This document shows, in pieces, positions 16,338 through 25,084 of a DNA stretch of 64,000 nt. How positions within the stretch are numbered: position 1 is the first letter of the stretch; every line of letters begins with the position of its first letter. The notes under the pieces are model-generated. The model saw nothing but the letters and a program-made list of their open reading frames with translations. It did not search any database and was not told where the DNA came from. The position numbers and the translations under genes are program-made. This DNA is from Variovorax sp. YR216 (GTDB lineage Bacteria > Pseudomonadota > Gammaproteobacteria > Burkholderiales > Burkholderiaceae_C): the NCBI RefSeq assembly GCF_900107745.1, contig NZ_FNRO01000006.1, positions 223,367 to 287,366 on the forward strand, given 5' to 3'.

Positions 16338-17378
16338 ATGAAACTGAAGTTCGTTCTCCCACTGATCGCGGCGGCCCTCGCGCTGGCCCTGCCGGCCCAC
16401 GCGGACAACCCCAAACTGCGCGTGGCCGGCAACCTGGTGGCCACCGGCCTGATCCAGCAGACCAAGGAGCAGCCCTTCTTCGAGAACTTCGCGAATAACA
16501 CGGGCCTGCCCATCGATGCCGACTACAAGCCCATGGACGTGCTGGGCGTCAAGGACGCCGATGGACTGCGCGTGTTGAAGTCGGGCCTGTTCGACGTGGT
16601 CACGCTGCGCCTGGCCCAGGTCTCGCGGGACGAGCCGTTCTTTCTGGGCCCCGACATCGTGGGCCTGTCGACCGACTACGACGTCGCGCGCAAGGTCGTC
16701 GATGCATACCGCGACCCTTTCGACAAGCGCCTGCAGGAGCGCCACGGCGGCAAGCTGCTGGGTATCTACCCCTTCGGCCCGCAGGTCGTGTTCTGCAAGG
16801 TGCAGATCAACGGCCTTGCGGACCTGAAGGGGCGCAAGGTGCGCGTGTACGACCAGTCGCTCGCCAAGTTCATCGAGAAGCTCGGCGGCATCCCGGTGAC
16901 GATTCCCTTCGGCGAGACGCAACAGGCGCTGGAGCGCGGCGTGACGGACTGCGCCATCACGGGCCCCAGTTCGGCCAATTCCGCAGGCTGGCCGGAAGTG
17001 ACGACGCATTTCATGCCCATCGGCTTCCAGATCGCTCTCAATGCCTACGCGATCAACCTGTCCAAGTGGAACGCGATGACGCCCGACCAGCAGGCGAAGT
17101 TGACGGCTGCATTCAGGAAGTTCGAGACCGAGGTGTGGGCCTATTCCAAAGAGCTGTTCGACGATGCGTCGCGCTGCAACGTCGGCAAGGAACCCTGCAA
17201 GACGGTCAAGAAATTCGCGATGAAGGATGTCCCGGTCAAGGCTGCCGACGAGCAGATGATTCGCGAGGCCCTGACGACCGTGTCCTTCCCGACGTGGAGC
17301 GAGCTGTGCGACAAGTCCTATGACAAATGCTCGGCGACATGGAAGCAGGTCGTCGGTCCGGTGGTCGGTCTCAAGTAG
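16338..17378 (+). CDS. TRAP transporter substrate-binding protein (DctP-like)
   Basis: The 346-residue protein starts MKLKFVLPLIAAALALALPA, a clear signal peptide, with AAGGAG upstream. The mature region has TRAP features such as LADLKGRKVRVYDQSLAKFI and GVTDCAITGPSSANSAGWPE. It contains a Cys-rich end (RCNVGKEPCK; LCDKSYDKCSATW). It completes the DctQ-DctM-DctP set and delivers the imported organic acid or amide presumably metabolised by the downstream enzymes. Confidence 0.88.
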   Translation: MKLKFVLPLIAAALALALPAHADNPKLRVAGNLVATGLIQQTKEQPFFENFANNTGLPIDADYKPMDVLGVKDADGLRVLKSGLFDVVTLRLAQVSRDEPFFLGPDIVGLSTDYDVARKVVDAYRDPFDKRLQERHGGKLLGIYPFGPQVVFCKVQINGLADLKGRKVRVYDQSLAKFIEKLGGIPVTIPFGETQQALERGVTDCAITGPSSANSAGWPEVTTHFMPIGFQIALNAYAINLSKWNAMTPDQQAKLTAAFRKFETEVWAYSKELFDDASRCNVGKEPCKTVKKFAMKDVPVKAADEQMIREALTTVSFPTWSELCDKSYDKCSATWKQVVGPVVGLK

Positions 17379-17384
17379 CCCGAG

Positions 17385-18758
17385 ATGCAAGCGCTCTGGC
17401 AACTCTCCGCGACGGAACTCGCGGCCGGCTTTCGTGATGCCGCATTCACGCCGAGCGAAGCGCTGCGGTCGTGCCTGCTCCGCAGCGAAGCCGTCAACCC
17501 CCGGCTGAACGCACTGGTCGCGCTGGACGTGGAGGGGGCCGCGCACGCCGCCGAGCAGAGCGGCGTCCGGTGGCGTGAAGGACGCGCATTGAGTGCGCTT
17601 GACGGCGTGCCGGTCACCATCAAGGACAACCTGCAGGTGCGCGGCTTGCCGACCCGTTGGGGCAGCCGCGCGCTGGCCGGCTTCGTGGCGGAACGGGACG
17701 AATTGCCAGTGGCGCGTATGCGGGCGGCCGGTGCTGTGGTCTTTGGCAAGACCAACGTGCCCGAATTCACGATGCAGGGCTACACCGACAACCCGGTGTT
17801 CGGCCCCACGGGCAATCCGTGGAATCCGGCACTCACGCCGGGCGGCTCGTCGGGCGGGGCGGTGGCCCTGGTGGCAGCGGGCGGATGCCCGATCGCGCTG
17901 GGCACCGATGGCGGTGGCTCGATTCGCAGGCCCGCATCGCACACCAACCTGGTCGGCTTCAAGCCTTCGCGCGGACGCGTGCCGCGAGGCGATGGGCTGC
18001 CGCCGATCTTTCTCGACTTCGAGGTGGCGGGGCCAATTGCGCGCAGCGTGGCCGATGCGGCCGCGGTCATGCGGGTGATCGGGCGAGGGCCGGTGGAGGA
18101 GGGGAGTGCTACCCGCGCGCGCATTCTCTTCATCCCTCGCTTCGCGCATCATCCAGTCGATCCGCAGATCGCCGCGTTGACCGAAGCGGCCGCGCGCAAG
18201 CTGGCCGCGATGGGCCACGAGGTCACGACGGCACAGGACTTCGACATGGCCGAGGCGGTCAATGAGCGCTGGCCGCTGCTGGCGCAGGTGGGCCTGGCCT
18301 GGCTCGTTGCGCACCCTCGGGAACTGTCGGGCCGGCCTTTCGATGCGTCGTCGTTCGGCCCGGCCATGCAGGCCAATGCCGAGACCGGTCGCAAGGCGTC
18401 TGCGGCGGATCTGTTCGAGCTGCTGTTCGAAGCCGAGCGGCTGCGCGCCGGGCTGTCGGGCGTGTTCGACCGCTACGACTTCCTGCTGACGCCGGCGGCC
18501 GCCGCGCTGCCTTGGCCGGCGAACGCGTCGCACCCGCCGCGCATCGATGGCCGCGAAGTCGGACCGAGAGGCCATGCGGTGTTCGCGGGGTTCGCTAACG
18601 CCGTGGGCTTGCCTGCCATTGCGCTGCCCTGCGGCTTCGCAGGCGGAATGCCGGTCGGCATGCAACTGGTCGCGCGCGAGGGAGCGGATGACGCGCTGCT
18701 CGCGCTGGCCCACTCGATCGAGCAAGCCCATCCATGGCAGCGATTCCCCGACCTTTGA
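17385..18758 (+). CDS. Amidase (amidase signature family)
   Basis: The 457-residue enzyme has the Ser-cisSer-Lys triad: K80 in VPVTIKDNLQV, S155/S156 in TPGGSSGGAVAL and the nucleophile S179 in GTDGGGSIRRPAS. It hydrolyses a carboxamide to acid and ammonia. The ATG is 6 bp after the DctP stop, and the 3' end overlaps the next gene by 25 bp, so it is firmly in the TRAP operon. The expected role is opening or deamidation of the imported compound. Confidence 0.9.
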   Translation: MQALWQLSATELAAGFRDAAFTPSEALRSCLLRSEAVNPRLNALVALDVEGAAHAAEQSGVRWREGRALSALDGVPVTIKDNLQVRGLPTRWGSRALAGFVAERDELPVARMRAAGAVVFGKTNVPEFTMQGYTDNPVFGPTGNPWNPALTPGGSSGGAVALVAAGGCPIALGTDGGGSIRRPASHTNLVGFKPSRGRVPRGDGLPPIFLDFEVAGPIARSVADAAAVMRVIGRGPVEEGSATRARILFIPRFAHHPVDPQIAALTEAAARKLAAMGHEVTTAQDFDMAEAVNERWPLLAQVGLAWLVAHPRELSGRPFDASSFGPAMQANAETGRKASAADLFELLFEAERLRAGLSGVFDRYDFLLTPAAAALPWPANASHPPRIDGREVGPRGHAVFAGFANAVGLPAIALPCGFAGGMPVGMQLVAREGADDALLALAHSIEQAHPWQRFPDL

Positions 18759-19528
18759 CGGATTCCGCGCCCGCGGTGCCCGAGCTCACGCCCGAGGCTG
18801 CCGCTCAGGCGTTGGGTCGTGCCCGGCGCGACGGCCGACGCGTGCTGTCGGCGCTGCTTCAGGCGCGCGACCGTGACAAGGCCTACGCGATCCAGGATGA
18901 GACGTTGGCTGCGAGCGGCGCGGTCGGAGGCTGGAAAGTCGGCGCGACGGGTCCGGGTCAGGAGCCGGTGTGTGCGCCGCTGCCGGCCACGGGGCTGGTG
19001 CCCGGTGGGTCGGCGCTCCAGGGCTGTGCATGGCACTTGCGTGGAACCGAAGTCGAGGTCGCATTCCGGCTCCGGTCCGACCTGCCGCCGCGCGCTCGGC
19101 CGTACACGCGGGACGAGGTCGCGTTGGCGATCGAGTCCGTGCTGCCGGTGATCGAGGTGGCAGAAACCCGACTTTCCGACTGGCTCGATGCCGAGCCAAC
19201 GGCACTGCTTGCCGACCTGCTGAGCCATGGCGGACTTGTGCTGGGCGCGCCCGAGCCCTTCGATGGCGCCTGGTTCGACCTGAGGCAGACCGAGGTCGTG
19301 ATGCGCTTCGACGACCAGGTCGTCGCGCACACCGTCGGCGAGCACACGCACCCCGATGTCGGCGGGCTGCTGGTGTGGCTGGCCAATCATTGCATTGCGC
19401 GTGGCGCGAGTCTGCAGGCCGGCCAGATCGTCACGACCGGCTCGTGCACCGGAATGCTGTTCGCCTCGCAAGGAACAGCGGTGCGCGTTGAAGTGGCAGG
19501 CCTCGCGCCGCTGAGCGTCTTCTTCTGA
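18734..19528 (+). CDS. 2-keto-4-pentenoate hydratase / FAH-fold family enzyme (paralogue 1)
   Basis: The 264-residue length matches the MhpD/DmpE/DmpH family. Recognisable parts are AYAIQDETL, GGWKVGATGPG, the metal-site-like HLRGTEVEVAFRL and EVAETRLSDW, and a C-terminal GQIVTTGSCTGML. Such enzymes hydrate or decarboxylate 2-oxo-enoic acids. The start overlaps the amidase by 25 bp. A homologous enzyme is encoded immediately downstream, an arrangement reminiscent of the DmpH/DmpE decarboxylase-hydratase pair of meta-cleavage pathways. The substrate is unknown. Confidence 0.82.
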   Translation: MAAIPRPLTDSAPAVPELTPEAAAQALGRARRDGRRVLSALLQARDRDKAYAIQDETLAASGAVGGWKVGATGPGQEPVCAPLPATGLVPGGSALQGCAWHLRGTEVEVAFRLRSDLPPRARPYTRDEVALAIESVLPVIEVAETRLSDWLDAEPTALLADLLSHGGLVLGAPEPFDGAWFDLRQTEVVMRFDDQVVAHTVGEHTHPDVGGLLVWLANHCIARGASLQAGQIVTTGSCTGMLFASQGTAVRVEVAGLAPLSVFF

Positions 19529-19558
19529 ACTTCTCGAAGCCGACCACAGGAAATCGAT

Positions 19559-20329
19559 ATGTCCCTTTCAAAGATCGATGCAGCCGCCGAGGCACTGATC
19601 CGTGCTCGCCGCGAAAGCACCGTGGCGCTCGCCGCGCCGCTGGCCGACGCGCTGGGCGACGCTGGTGATGCCTACGCGGTGCAGGGGCGGGTTGCGGCCG
19701 AACTCGGCTGGTTCGCGACCTCGCCGCCACGCTACTGGAAAGCAGGAGGCGCGTCGCGCGACGCGGCGTTGACCTGCGCGCCGCTGCCGCCCGGCGGCGT
19801 GTGGACGAGTCCGGCCCGCGCCGGCGAGTGGCCGTTCCACCTTCGCGGGATCGAGGCCGAAATTGCCCTTCGCCTGGGACGCGATGTCGACCAGGCGCTC
19901 GCATCGACGCTGGATGCGCGCACCGCGCCCGCCTTGGTCGACGCGATGACCGTCTCGATAGAGATCGTCGATTCGCGTTGGCAGGAGGCGCTCGATGCGC
20001 CGGGGCTGTGCAAGCTGGCCGACCTGCAATCGCACGGTGCGCTGGTGCTAGGCGACTGGGTTCCCTTTGTCGCGCGCGACTGGGGTGCACAGGCCTGCGC
20101 AGTGTGCATCGGCTCGCAGGCGACAGTCGAACGCCGCGGCACCCATTCGCTCGGCGACCCTGCGTACCTGCTGCCCGCGTGGCTGCGTCATGCGACCCGC
20201 GACGGCAGTCGCCTGGCGGCCGGCACGGTGGTAACCACCGGCACGTGGGTCGGCATCCTGAATGCGGTCGAGGGCGACTTCGTCACCGCTGAATTTCCGG
20301 GCATCGGCCATGCGTCGGTGCAGTTGTAA
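19559..20329 (+). CDS. 2-keto-4-pentenoate hydratase / FAH-fold family enzyme (paralogue 2)
   Basis: The 256-residue protein is a diverged paralogue of the preceding gene: AYAVQGRVAAEL, RYWKAGGASRDAALTCAPLP, WPFHLRGIEAEIALRLGRD, VSIEIVDSRW and TVVTTGTWVGIL. The lysine of the usual GxKVG segment is kept (YWKAGG). It begins 30 bp after the first copy. The two may form a complex or act in sequence on a 2-oxo acid. Confidence 0.82.
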   Translation: MSLSKIDAAAEALIRARRESTVALAAPLADALGDAGDAYAVQGRVAAELGWFATSPPRYWKAGGASRDAALTCAPLPPGGVWTSPARAGEWPFHLRGIEAEIALRLGRDVDQALASTLDARTAPALVDAMTVSIEIVDSRWQEALDAPGLCKLADLQSHGALVLGDWVPFVARDWGAQACAVCIGSQATVERRGTHSLGDPAYLLPAWLRHATRDGSRLAAGTVVTTGTWVGILNAVEGDFVTAEFPGIGHASVQL

Positions 20330-20360
20330 ACCCTGAACGAGACAAAGGACTGAGACACAC

Positions 20361-21584
20361 ATGATCGCTCTCGACAACCATCCCAGCGGCCGCCATTTCC
20401 TGCAGATCCCGGGGCCGAGCCCTGTGCCTGACCGCATCCTGCGGGCGATCAGCCTGCCCACCATCGACCATCGCGGTCCCGAGTTCGCGACGCTCGGCAA
20501 GAAGGTGATCAGTGGATTGCAGGCGGTGTTCCAGACGCGGCATCCGGTGGTCATCTACCCCGCGTCGGGAACCGGCGCGTGGGAGGCAGCGCTGGTCAAC
20601 GTGATGAGCCCCGGCGACAACGTGCTGATGTTCGAGACGGGCCACTTCGCAACGCTGTGGCAGAAGATGGCGCAGCGGCTCGGCCTGGAGCCGGAGTTCC
20701 TCGCACTGCCGGGCACCGACGAGACCGGCCTGCCGCGGAGCTGGCGCCATGGCGTGCAGGCCGACCTGATCGAGGAGCGCCTGCGAAAGGACGGCGCGCA
20801 TCGCATCAAGGCGGTGTGCGTGGTGCACAACGAGACCTCCACCGGCGTGACCTCCGACATCGCGGCCGTGCGGCGCGCGATCGATGCCGCAGGCCACCCG
20901 GCCTTGCTGATGGTCGACACGATCTCCGGCCTGGCGAGCGCCGACTACCGCCACGACGAGTGGGGTGTCGACGTGACGGTGAGCGGATCGCAGAAAGGCC
21001 TGATGCTGCCACCGGGTATCAGCTTCAATGCCCTCTCGCCGAAGGCCATCGAAGCCAGCAGGTCGGCTCGCCTGCCCAAGGCCTTCTGGGCTTGGGACGA
21101 GATCGTCGAGATGAACAAGGGTGGCTACTGGCCCTACACGCCGAGCACGAACCTGCTCTACGGCCTCAGCGAAGCGCTCGACATGGTGCTGGCGCAAGGC
21201 TTGCCGTCGGTGTTCGCACGCCACCAGCGTTGGGGCGAGGGCGTTCGCACGGCCGTGCGTGCATGGGGCCTGCCGACGCAATGCGCGGACGAGCGGGTGC
21301 ATTCGCCGGTGTTGACGGGCGTCATCACGCCGCAAGGAGTCGATGCCGATGCGCTGCGGCGTGTGATCCACGAGCGCTTCGATCTTTCGCTCGGCGCGGG
21401 GCTCGGCAAACTCAAGGGGCGGATGTTCCGGATCGGGCACCTGGGCGATTGCAACGACCTCACCCTGATGGCCGCGCTGACGGGCGTCGAGATGGGCCTC
21501 AAGCTGGCGGGGATTCCGCTGGCCGGTAGCGGCGTGCTGGCAGCCATGGCGTACTTTTCGGAGGAGCCACGGGCCGGGGCGTAG
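20361..21584 (+). CDS. Class V aminotransferase (serine/alanine-glyoxylate type)
   Basis: The 407-residue PLP enzyme resembles serine-glyoxylate and alanine-glyoxylate aminotransferases: QIPGPSPVPDRILRAI, YPASGTGAWEAALVN, the PLP-contacting VDTISG (D186) and the Schiff-base K212 in SGSQKGLMLPPG. The C-terminus has the family's RIGHLGDCNDLTLMAAL. It is the last gene of the TRAP-amidase-hydratase operon, 31 bp after the preceding gene. It probably removes or adds an amino group on an intermediate of that pathway. Confidence 0.9.
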   Translation: MIALDNHPSGRHFLQIPGPSPVPDRILRAISLPTIDHRGPEFATLGKKVISGLQAVFQTRHPVVIYPASGTGAWEAALVNVMSPGDNVLMFETGHFATLWQKMAQRLGLEPEFLALPGTDETGLPRSWRHGVQADLIEERLRKDGAHRIKAVCVVHNETSTGVTSDIAAVRRAIDAAGHPALLMVDTISGLASADYRHDEWGVDVTVSGSQKGLMLPPGISFNALSPKAIEASRSARLPKAFWAWDEIVEMNKGGYWPYTPSTNLLYGLSEALDMVLAQGLPSVFARHQRWGEGVRTAVRAWGLPTQCADERVHSPVLTGVITPQGVDADALRRVIHERFDLSLGAGLGKLKGRMFRIGHLGDCNDLTLMAALTGVEMGLKLAGIPLAGSGVLAAMAYFSEEPRAGA

Positions 21585-21763
21585 CGATCTCTTCCTTGCA
21601 GGAATGGGCTCCTGGGTGTTGGAGAGTCTCGATGAGGGAAGCGAAAAGGGCGACCTCGAAAGCATCCTCGGAGAAGAGGAGATGGGCGCCCGGTCGCGCC
21701 CGATCTCATTCGGCTGGCCGAGTCTCGGACCACCATCCTCGTGCCAGATGCAGCAGTGGCGTT

Positions 21764-21847
21764 CCGGGGTACACCCGCGTCGATGCCGCGGTGTTCTTCA
21801 CGCTTAGTAGGAATCTGCAGATTCAGCTCAACGTCAAGAAGCTGTAG
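21764..21847 (+). pseudogene. C-terminal fragment of a TonB-dependent siderophore-type receptor
   Basis: The frame ends with PGYTRVDAAVFFTLSRNL, then QIQLNVKKL and a stop. This resembles the next-to-last beta-strands of TonB-dependent receptors (consensus near GYTRVDAALFYTLN...LQLNVENL). The rest of the receptor and its true C-terminal strand are absent. It is a short decayed remnant. Confidence 0.55.
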
Positions 21848-21929
21848 GTGCGCAAGGGTACGAGCAACCTCTTCGTTGCCGTCGAGCCCAAAGCGGGGCA
21901 ATGAGTCGTTTCGGCGACCGTGCATTGAG

Positions 21930-22129
21930 GCAAGGCCGACGTCGTCGGCTTCGTTGCGACGCTGCTTGGCGATAGATTCCCGGGGGTCATCGCCATCGGC
22001 GGCGGCGTACCGATCAAGGCTGGATCGGAAACGATTGGCGGCGTCGGTGTTTCGGGCGCACCGGGCGGTCATACAGACGAAGCATGCGCTAAGGCCGGAA
22101 TTGCGAAGGTGGTGGCAAGGCTCAACTGA
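21930..22129 (+). pseudogene. GlcG/HbpS-family (heme-binding-like) gene remnant
   Basis: A frame ending at 22129 encodes PGVIAIGGGVPIKAGSETIG, then GVGVSGAPGGHTDEACAKAG and IAKVVARLN. This is the C-terminal signature of the GlcG/HbpS family (GGVPI...G.IGVSGAPGG..DEACA.AG). The N-terminal half is not intact: stop codons occur upstream in this frame. Confidence 0.7.
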
Positions 22130-22505
22130 TCTGCCCGACGGGACGCGATCGCCATCAATGTCGGCAATGCCACGATGTGTCTGCTCACCAGCGCTGTGAT
22201 CATCTGGTTTCGGGAATGAACATGGAGAGATCAGGCGCCGACGGGCGCCAGGTGGCGACGGTCGGCCGAACCGTTGGTCTTCGGTTGCAAATTCGATACG
22301 GCCCTCATGAGCTTCCACTCCGAGGGGCCAACGTCGTCCGATTCAGTCTGTCGCGTTCGATCTCGTACGGCAGGTACGCAGCGGACGCTGCCGTTCCCGG
22401 CCTTCCGGCGAACGTGTTGGCTGCTCGCCTCACGGACAACCCATCGAATGGAAGGTAGTTCATGCAGAATGCCAGTCTCGTTCGTCGCTTCCTGGGCCAA
22501 CAACG
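22130..22505. other. 376-bp stretch with no recognisable gene
   Basis: No family resemblance was found on either strand. It presumably includes the promoter for the cyanophycinase-like gene. Confidence 0.45.
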
Positions 22506-23705
22506 ATGACAGCCAGTTCCTTCTTGTTTTCGCTTCTGAAGACGACTTCGATTTCGATGCGAGGGCTTACGCGTTGGGGAATCGGGTCGGTGCTTTCGAT
22601 GGCCCTAGGCATCGCCAGTGCGGGCAAGCCGTACAGTTACTTCGTCACCGGGGACGCTGACGCGCAAGTCGCGACGCTGCAATCATCTTCAACGCCCTCG
22701 GTTGTGTTGATGGGTGGTGGCCCGGACGTCGACGAGGCATTCCGCTGGATGATCGCCAGAGCGGGCATCAAGCCGGGAACGGGCGGCCGATTCGTTGTGA
22801 TCCGTGCGACGGGCACCGACGCCTACGATCCTTACATCTACTACAGCGACGCGGCGCTGACGACCGCGACGACCGTCGCCGATCAGTGGGTCGGCGGTGC
22901 ATCGCTCGGTCTGAGCTCTGTCGAAACGCTCGTCATACCCAGCGTCGCGGCAGCGAATGATGCCTTCGTGAATTCAGTCGTGGGCAGGGCGAACGCTGTA
23001 TTCATTGCAGGCGGCGATCAGAGCGACTACATCAATTTCTGGAAGGGCACCAGGCTGGATCAGACGCTTCAGGGTTTGTTGGCGAACAATGTGCCGATCG
23101 GTGGCACGAGTGCCGGCATGGCTGTGTTAGGCCAGTTCGACTTCGCAGCGCTTCGAGGAAGCGTCACCAGCACGCAGGCCTTGGCCGATCCGTTCAATAA
23201 ATACATGACGCTCGACCCGAGTCCGCTGAGTCTGACCGGCGGCTTCTTGACGCCCCCGGCCCTGGCCTCGACCATCGTCGATGCGCATCTCGACAGCCGC
23301 GATCGAATGGGGCGCCTGATCGCCTTCGTGTCGCGGCTCGTGGCCGTCAATTCGAACTCCGGTTGCCCTGGCGGCATCCTCGCCTCGGGCAGCGGCTTCG
23401 CGGCCGCTCGCGGTATCGGCGTGGATGTCGAGACTGCCTTACTGGTGCAGGGCAACAAGGGATCGCATGCCTTCACGGCGCGAAGAGTCACGAATCCGTC
23501 AACGACTTCGGAAAGCGCGGTGTATTTCGTGCGGCCGCTGAATTCACCGACTGTCTGTGCCCCCGGGACGCCGTTGACCGCGACGAACGTCGAGATCAAG
23601 AAGCTTGCGGACTCCCAGACGATCTTCAACCTATCGGACTGGACGGGCTTACCGAGCTACTTCGTCGACGCAATTTCCGGCGCGTTGACATCTTCCCCCT
23701 ATTGA
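22506..23705 (+). CDS. Secreted cyanophycinase-like serine peptidase (S51 family)
   Basis: The 399-residue protein has the S51/class-I-amidotransferase-like fold: VVLMGGGPDVDEAFRWMIAR, NAVFIAGGDQSDYINFW and the nucleophile elbow GGTSAGMAVLG. An N-terminal hydrophobic segment (WGIGSVLSMALGIASA) predicts export. The likely start is ATG 22506 or the in-frame ATG at 22557 (MRGLTRWG), which gives a more compact signal peptide. Cyanophycinases cut the Asp-Arg storage polymer; extracellular forms scavenge it. No cyanophycin synthetase is near, and several homologous 'cyanophycinase-like' proteins have other or unknown roles. Confidence 0.82.
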   Translation: MTASSFLFSLLKTTSISMRGLTRWGIGSVLSMALGIASAGKPYSYFVTGDADAQVATLQSSSTPSVVLMGGGPDVDEAFRWMIARAGIKPGTGGRFVVIRATGTDAYDPYIYYSDAALTTATTVADQWVGGASLGLSSVETLVIPSVAAANDAFVNSVVGRANAVFIAGGDQSDYINFWKGTRLDQTLQGLLANNVPIGGTSAGMAVLGQFDFAALRGSVTSTQALADPFNKYMTLDPSPLSLTGGFLTPPALASTIVDAHLDSRDRMGRLIAFVSRLVAVNSNSGCPGGILASGSGFAAARGIGVDVETALLVQGNKGSHAFTARRVTNPSTTSESAVYFVRPLNSPTVCAPGTPLTATNVEIKKLADSQTIFNLSDWTGLPSYFVDAISGALTSSPY

Positions 23706-23789
23706 GAGGGTCGTCCTACGTCTCACGGCGTGGCATAGCCCGACGTCAAGCTGCAGATTCCCGAGATGAGTCCCGCCTGCGCGCTGCAA

Positions 23790-23876
23790 AGGGACATCGT
23801 CTATCTCACCGGCTACGGTTTCCGGCCCACCACGGCGGCCCGATGCATCTCGCCGATCAGTTGCGAACCACTGAGT
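23790..23876 (+). pseudogene. Fragment of 3-hydroxyacyl-CoA dehydrogenase (FadB/FadJ-type)
   Basis: One frame encodes DIVYLTGYGF and the next frame continues with PAHHGGPMHLADQL. Together these rebuild the conserved C-terminal motif of multifunctional enoyl-CoA hydratase/3-hydroxyacyl-CoA dehydrogenases (D.VYL.GYGFP..RGGPM..AD). A frameshift lies between the two parts. Only about 30 codons remain. Confidence 0.6.
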
Positions 23877-23914
23877 AGCGTGGCCCCACGAGCACCGCGA
23901 CGGGAACGCGATGC

Positions 23915-24466
23915 TCAGTCCTGGCTGCCGACGTCGTCGCGCTTGTCGCCGGTGATCATCGAGGCGGGCAGGTTCTCGCGCCAATGCCAGCTCATGGCCG
24001 CAACGCCGGCAAGGTGCAGCGCGACCGCGACGAGCATTGCGTCGGCCAGCCACGCGTGCAGATCATGCACGCGTTCGTCGCCCCAGAACGCGTCGAGCCG
24101 GCTCATCCATCCGGTGAGCCCCAGCAGCAGGACCAGCAACCATTGCAGCCACACCATCCACAGGCCCAGCGGGTCATGGCCGAGTTGACGCGGTGCGTGG
24201 CCGCGAAGATAGGCCAGCGTCGCACGCACGGAAGGCTTCAGCGCCGCGAAGCTTCCATGGCCTCGGACAAGCGCCGCCCACAGCAAGCGCATGAACACCA
24301 CGCCGACAGCCACGTAGCCGAGCGCTCGATGCAGCGGGCCTCCGTCGTCGCGCACGAGATCGAAGATCACCAGCCCCGCTAGCGACCAATGCAGAAGACG
24401 AACGGCTGCGTCCCACACGGGCACGCGGCCGTCGGATGCAAGCTCCCGTTGGCGGGAGGCCGGCAT
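23915..24466 (-). CDS. Cytochrome b561 family protein
   Basis: The 183-residue protein has four membrane helices and paired heme-ligand histidines: VRLLHWSLAGLVIFD, GPLHRALGYVAVGVV, DERVHDLHAWLADAML and VALHLAGVAAMSWHW. It is an inner-membrane di-heme b-type cytochrome. The downstream position relative to a PepSY-domain gene on the same strand (stop 24470, 3 bp before this ATG) is a recurring pairing in proteobacteria. Confidence 0.88.
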   Translation of the reverse strand: MPASRQRELASDGRVPVWDAAVRLLHWSLAGLVIFDLVRDDGGPLHRALGYVAVGVVFMRLLWAALVRGHGSFAALKPSVRATLAYLRGHAPRQLGHDPLGLWMVWLQWLLVLLLGLTGWMSRLDAFWGDERVHDLHAWLADAMLVAVALHLAGVAAMSWHWRENLPASMITGDKRDDVGSQD

Positions 24467-24469
24467 GGC

Positions 24470-24748
24470 CTACTTCTCGATCTCGGTCTTCACCGGCTCA
24501 AGGGTCTTGGCGTCGAAGTAGATCTCGACCTTCTTGCCCTCCTTGTTCTTGCCGTAGATCTCGTAGCAGTTGCCATCGACCTTGAACTTGCTGATCGTGT
24601 AGCCGTGCGCTTCGATCTTGCTCTTGGCGTCGGCCTCCTTCATCCATTCGGCCTTCGGGTAGGCCTTGCAGTCGGCTTTCGCGAAAGCGGCGGTGGTTGC
24701 GAACGCGGCGACGATGCCCAGCGTCGCGTTGATGATGATCTGGTTCAT
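24470..24748 (-). CDS. Periplasmic PepSY-domain protein
   Basis: The 92-residue protein has a signal peptide (MNQIIINATLGIVAAFATTA, cleavage near AFA) and a single PepSY-like unit: KAEWMKEADAKSKIEAHGYT, NCYEIYGKNKEGKKVEIYFD and LEPVKTEIEK. The ATG at 24748 has GAGGAG-like sequence upstream (AGGAGCACC). It is cotranscribed with the cytochrome b561 gene, suggesting a redox or metal-related role. Function is inferred from domain and context only. Confidence 0.85.
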   Translation of the reverse strand: MNQIIINATLGIVAAFATTAAFAKADCKAYPKAEWMKEADAKSKIEAHGYTISKFKVDGNCYEIYGKNKEGKKVEIYFDAKTLEPVKTEIEK

Positions 24749-24879
24749 GGTGCTCCTCGTAGGACTGGTTTCGAGGGGCAGTCTAGCATCGCGATGAGAA
24801 TGCTTCTTATTGACGTTCACAGAGCATGGGCTTTCGTGGAAGGGGCCCTGGTCTGCGAGTCGGACATTCGTGGTCGGCC

Positions 24880-25074
24880 TCATCGGCGTCGCTGCAGCGC
24901 AAAGATCAGCGGGCAGGACACCGCGCCTCGCACGTTCTCGCATTCACTCACCAGGCGTGCCAGCACGGATTCGATCCGGCGCAGATCGGCGAGTTGCTCA
25001 CGCACATTGTCGAGCTTGCGCTGGCCCAGCGTTCGCGCTTCGAAGCAGTGCGTCCCGTCGTCGAGCGCAAGCAG
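24880..25074 (-). pseudogene. merR: MerR-type mercury regulator, C-terminal fragment
   Basis: The frame reads CLLALDDGTHCFEARTLGQR, KLDNVREQLADLRRIESVLA and RLVSECENVRGAVSCPLI. This is the dimerisation helix and metal-binding loop of mercury-responsive MerR, with all three expected Cys (GTHC, SEC, SCP). The DNA-binding N-terminal half is absent. The fragment is joined directly to the truncated merC on the same strand. Confidence 0.75.
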
Positions 25075-25084
25075 GCAGGAGCTT

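Noticed and set aside
16332..18731. A 799-codon open frame antisense to the DctP and amidase genes
   Set aside because: It is rich in Arg and His, has no recognisable domain, and both genes on the other strand have clear catalytic or binding motifs.
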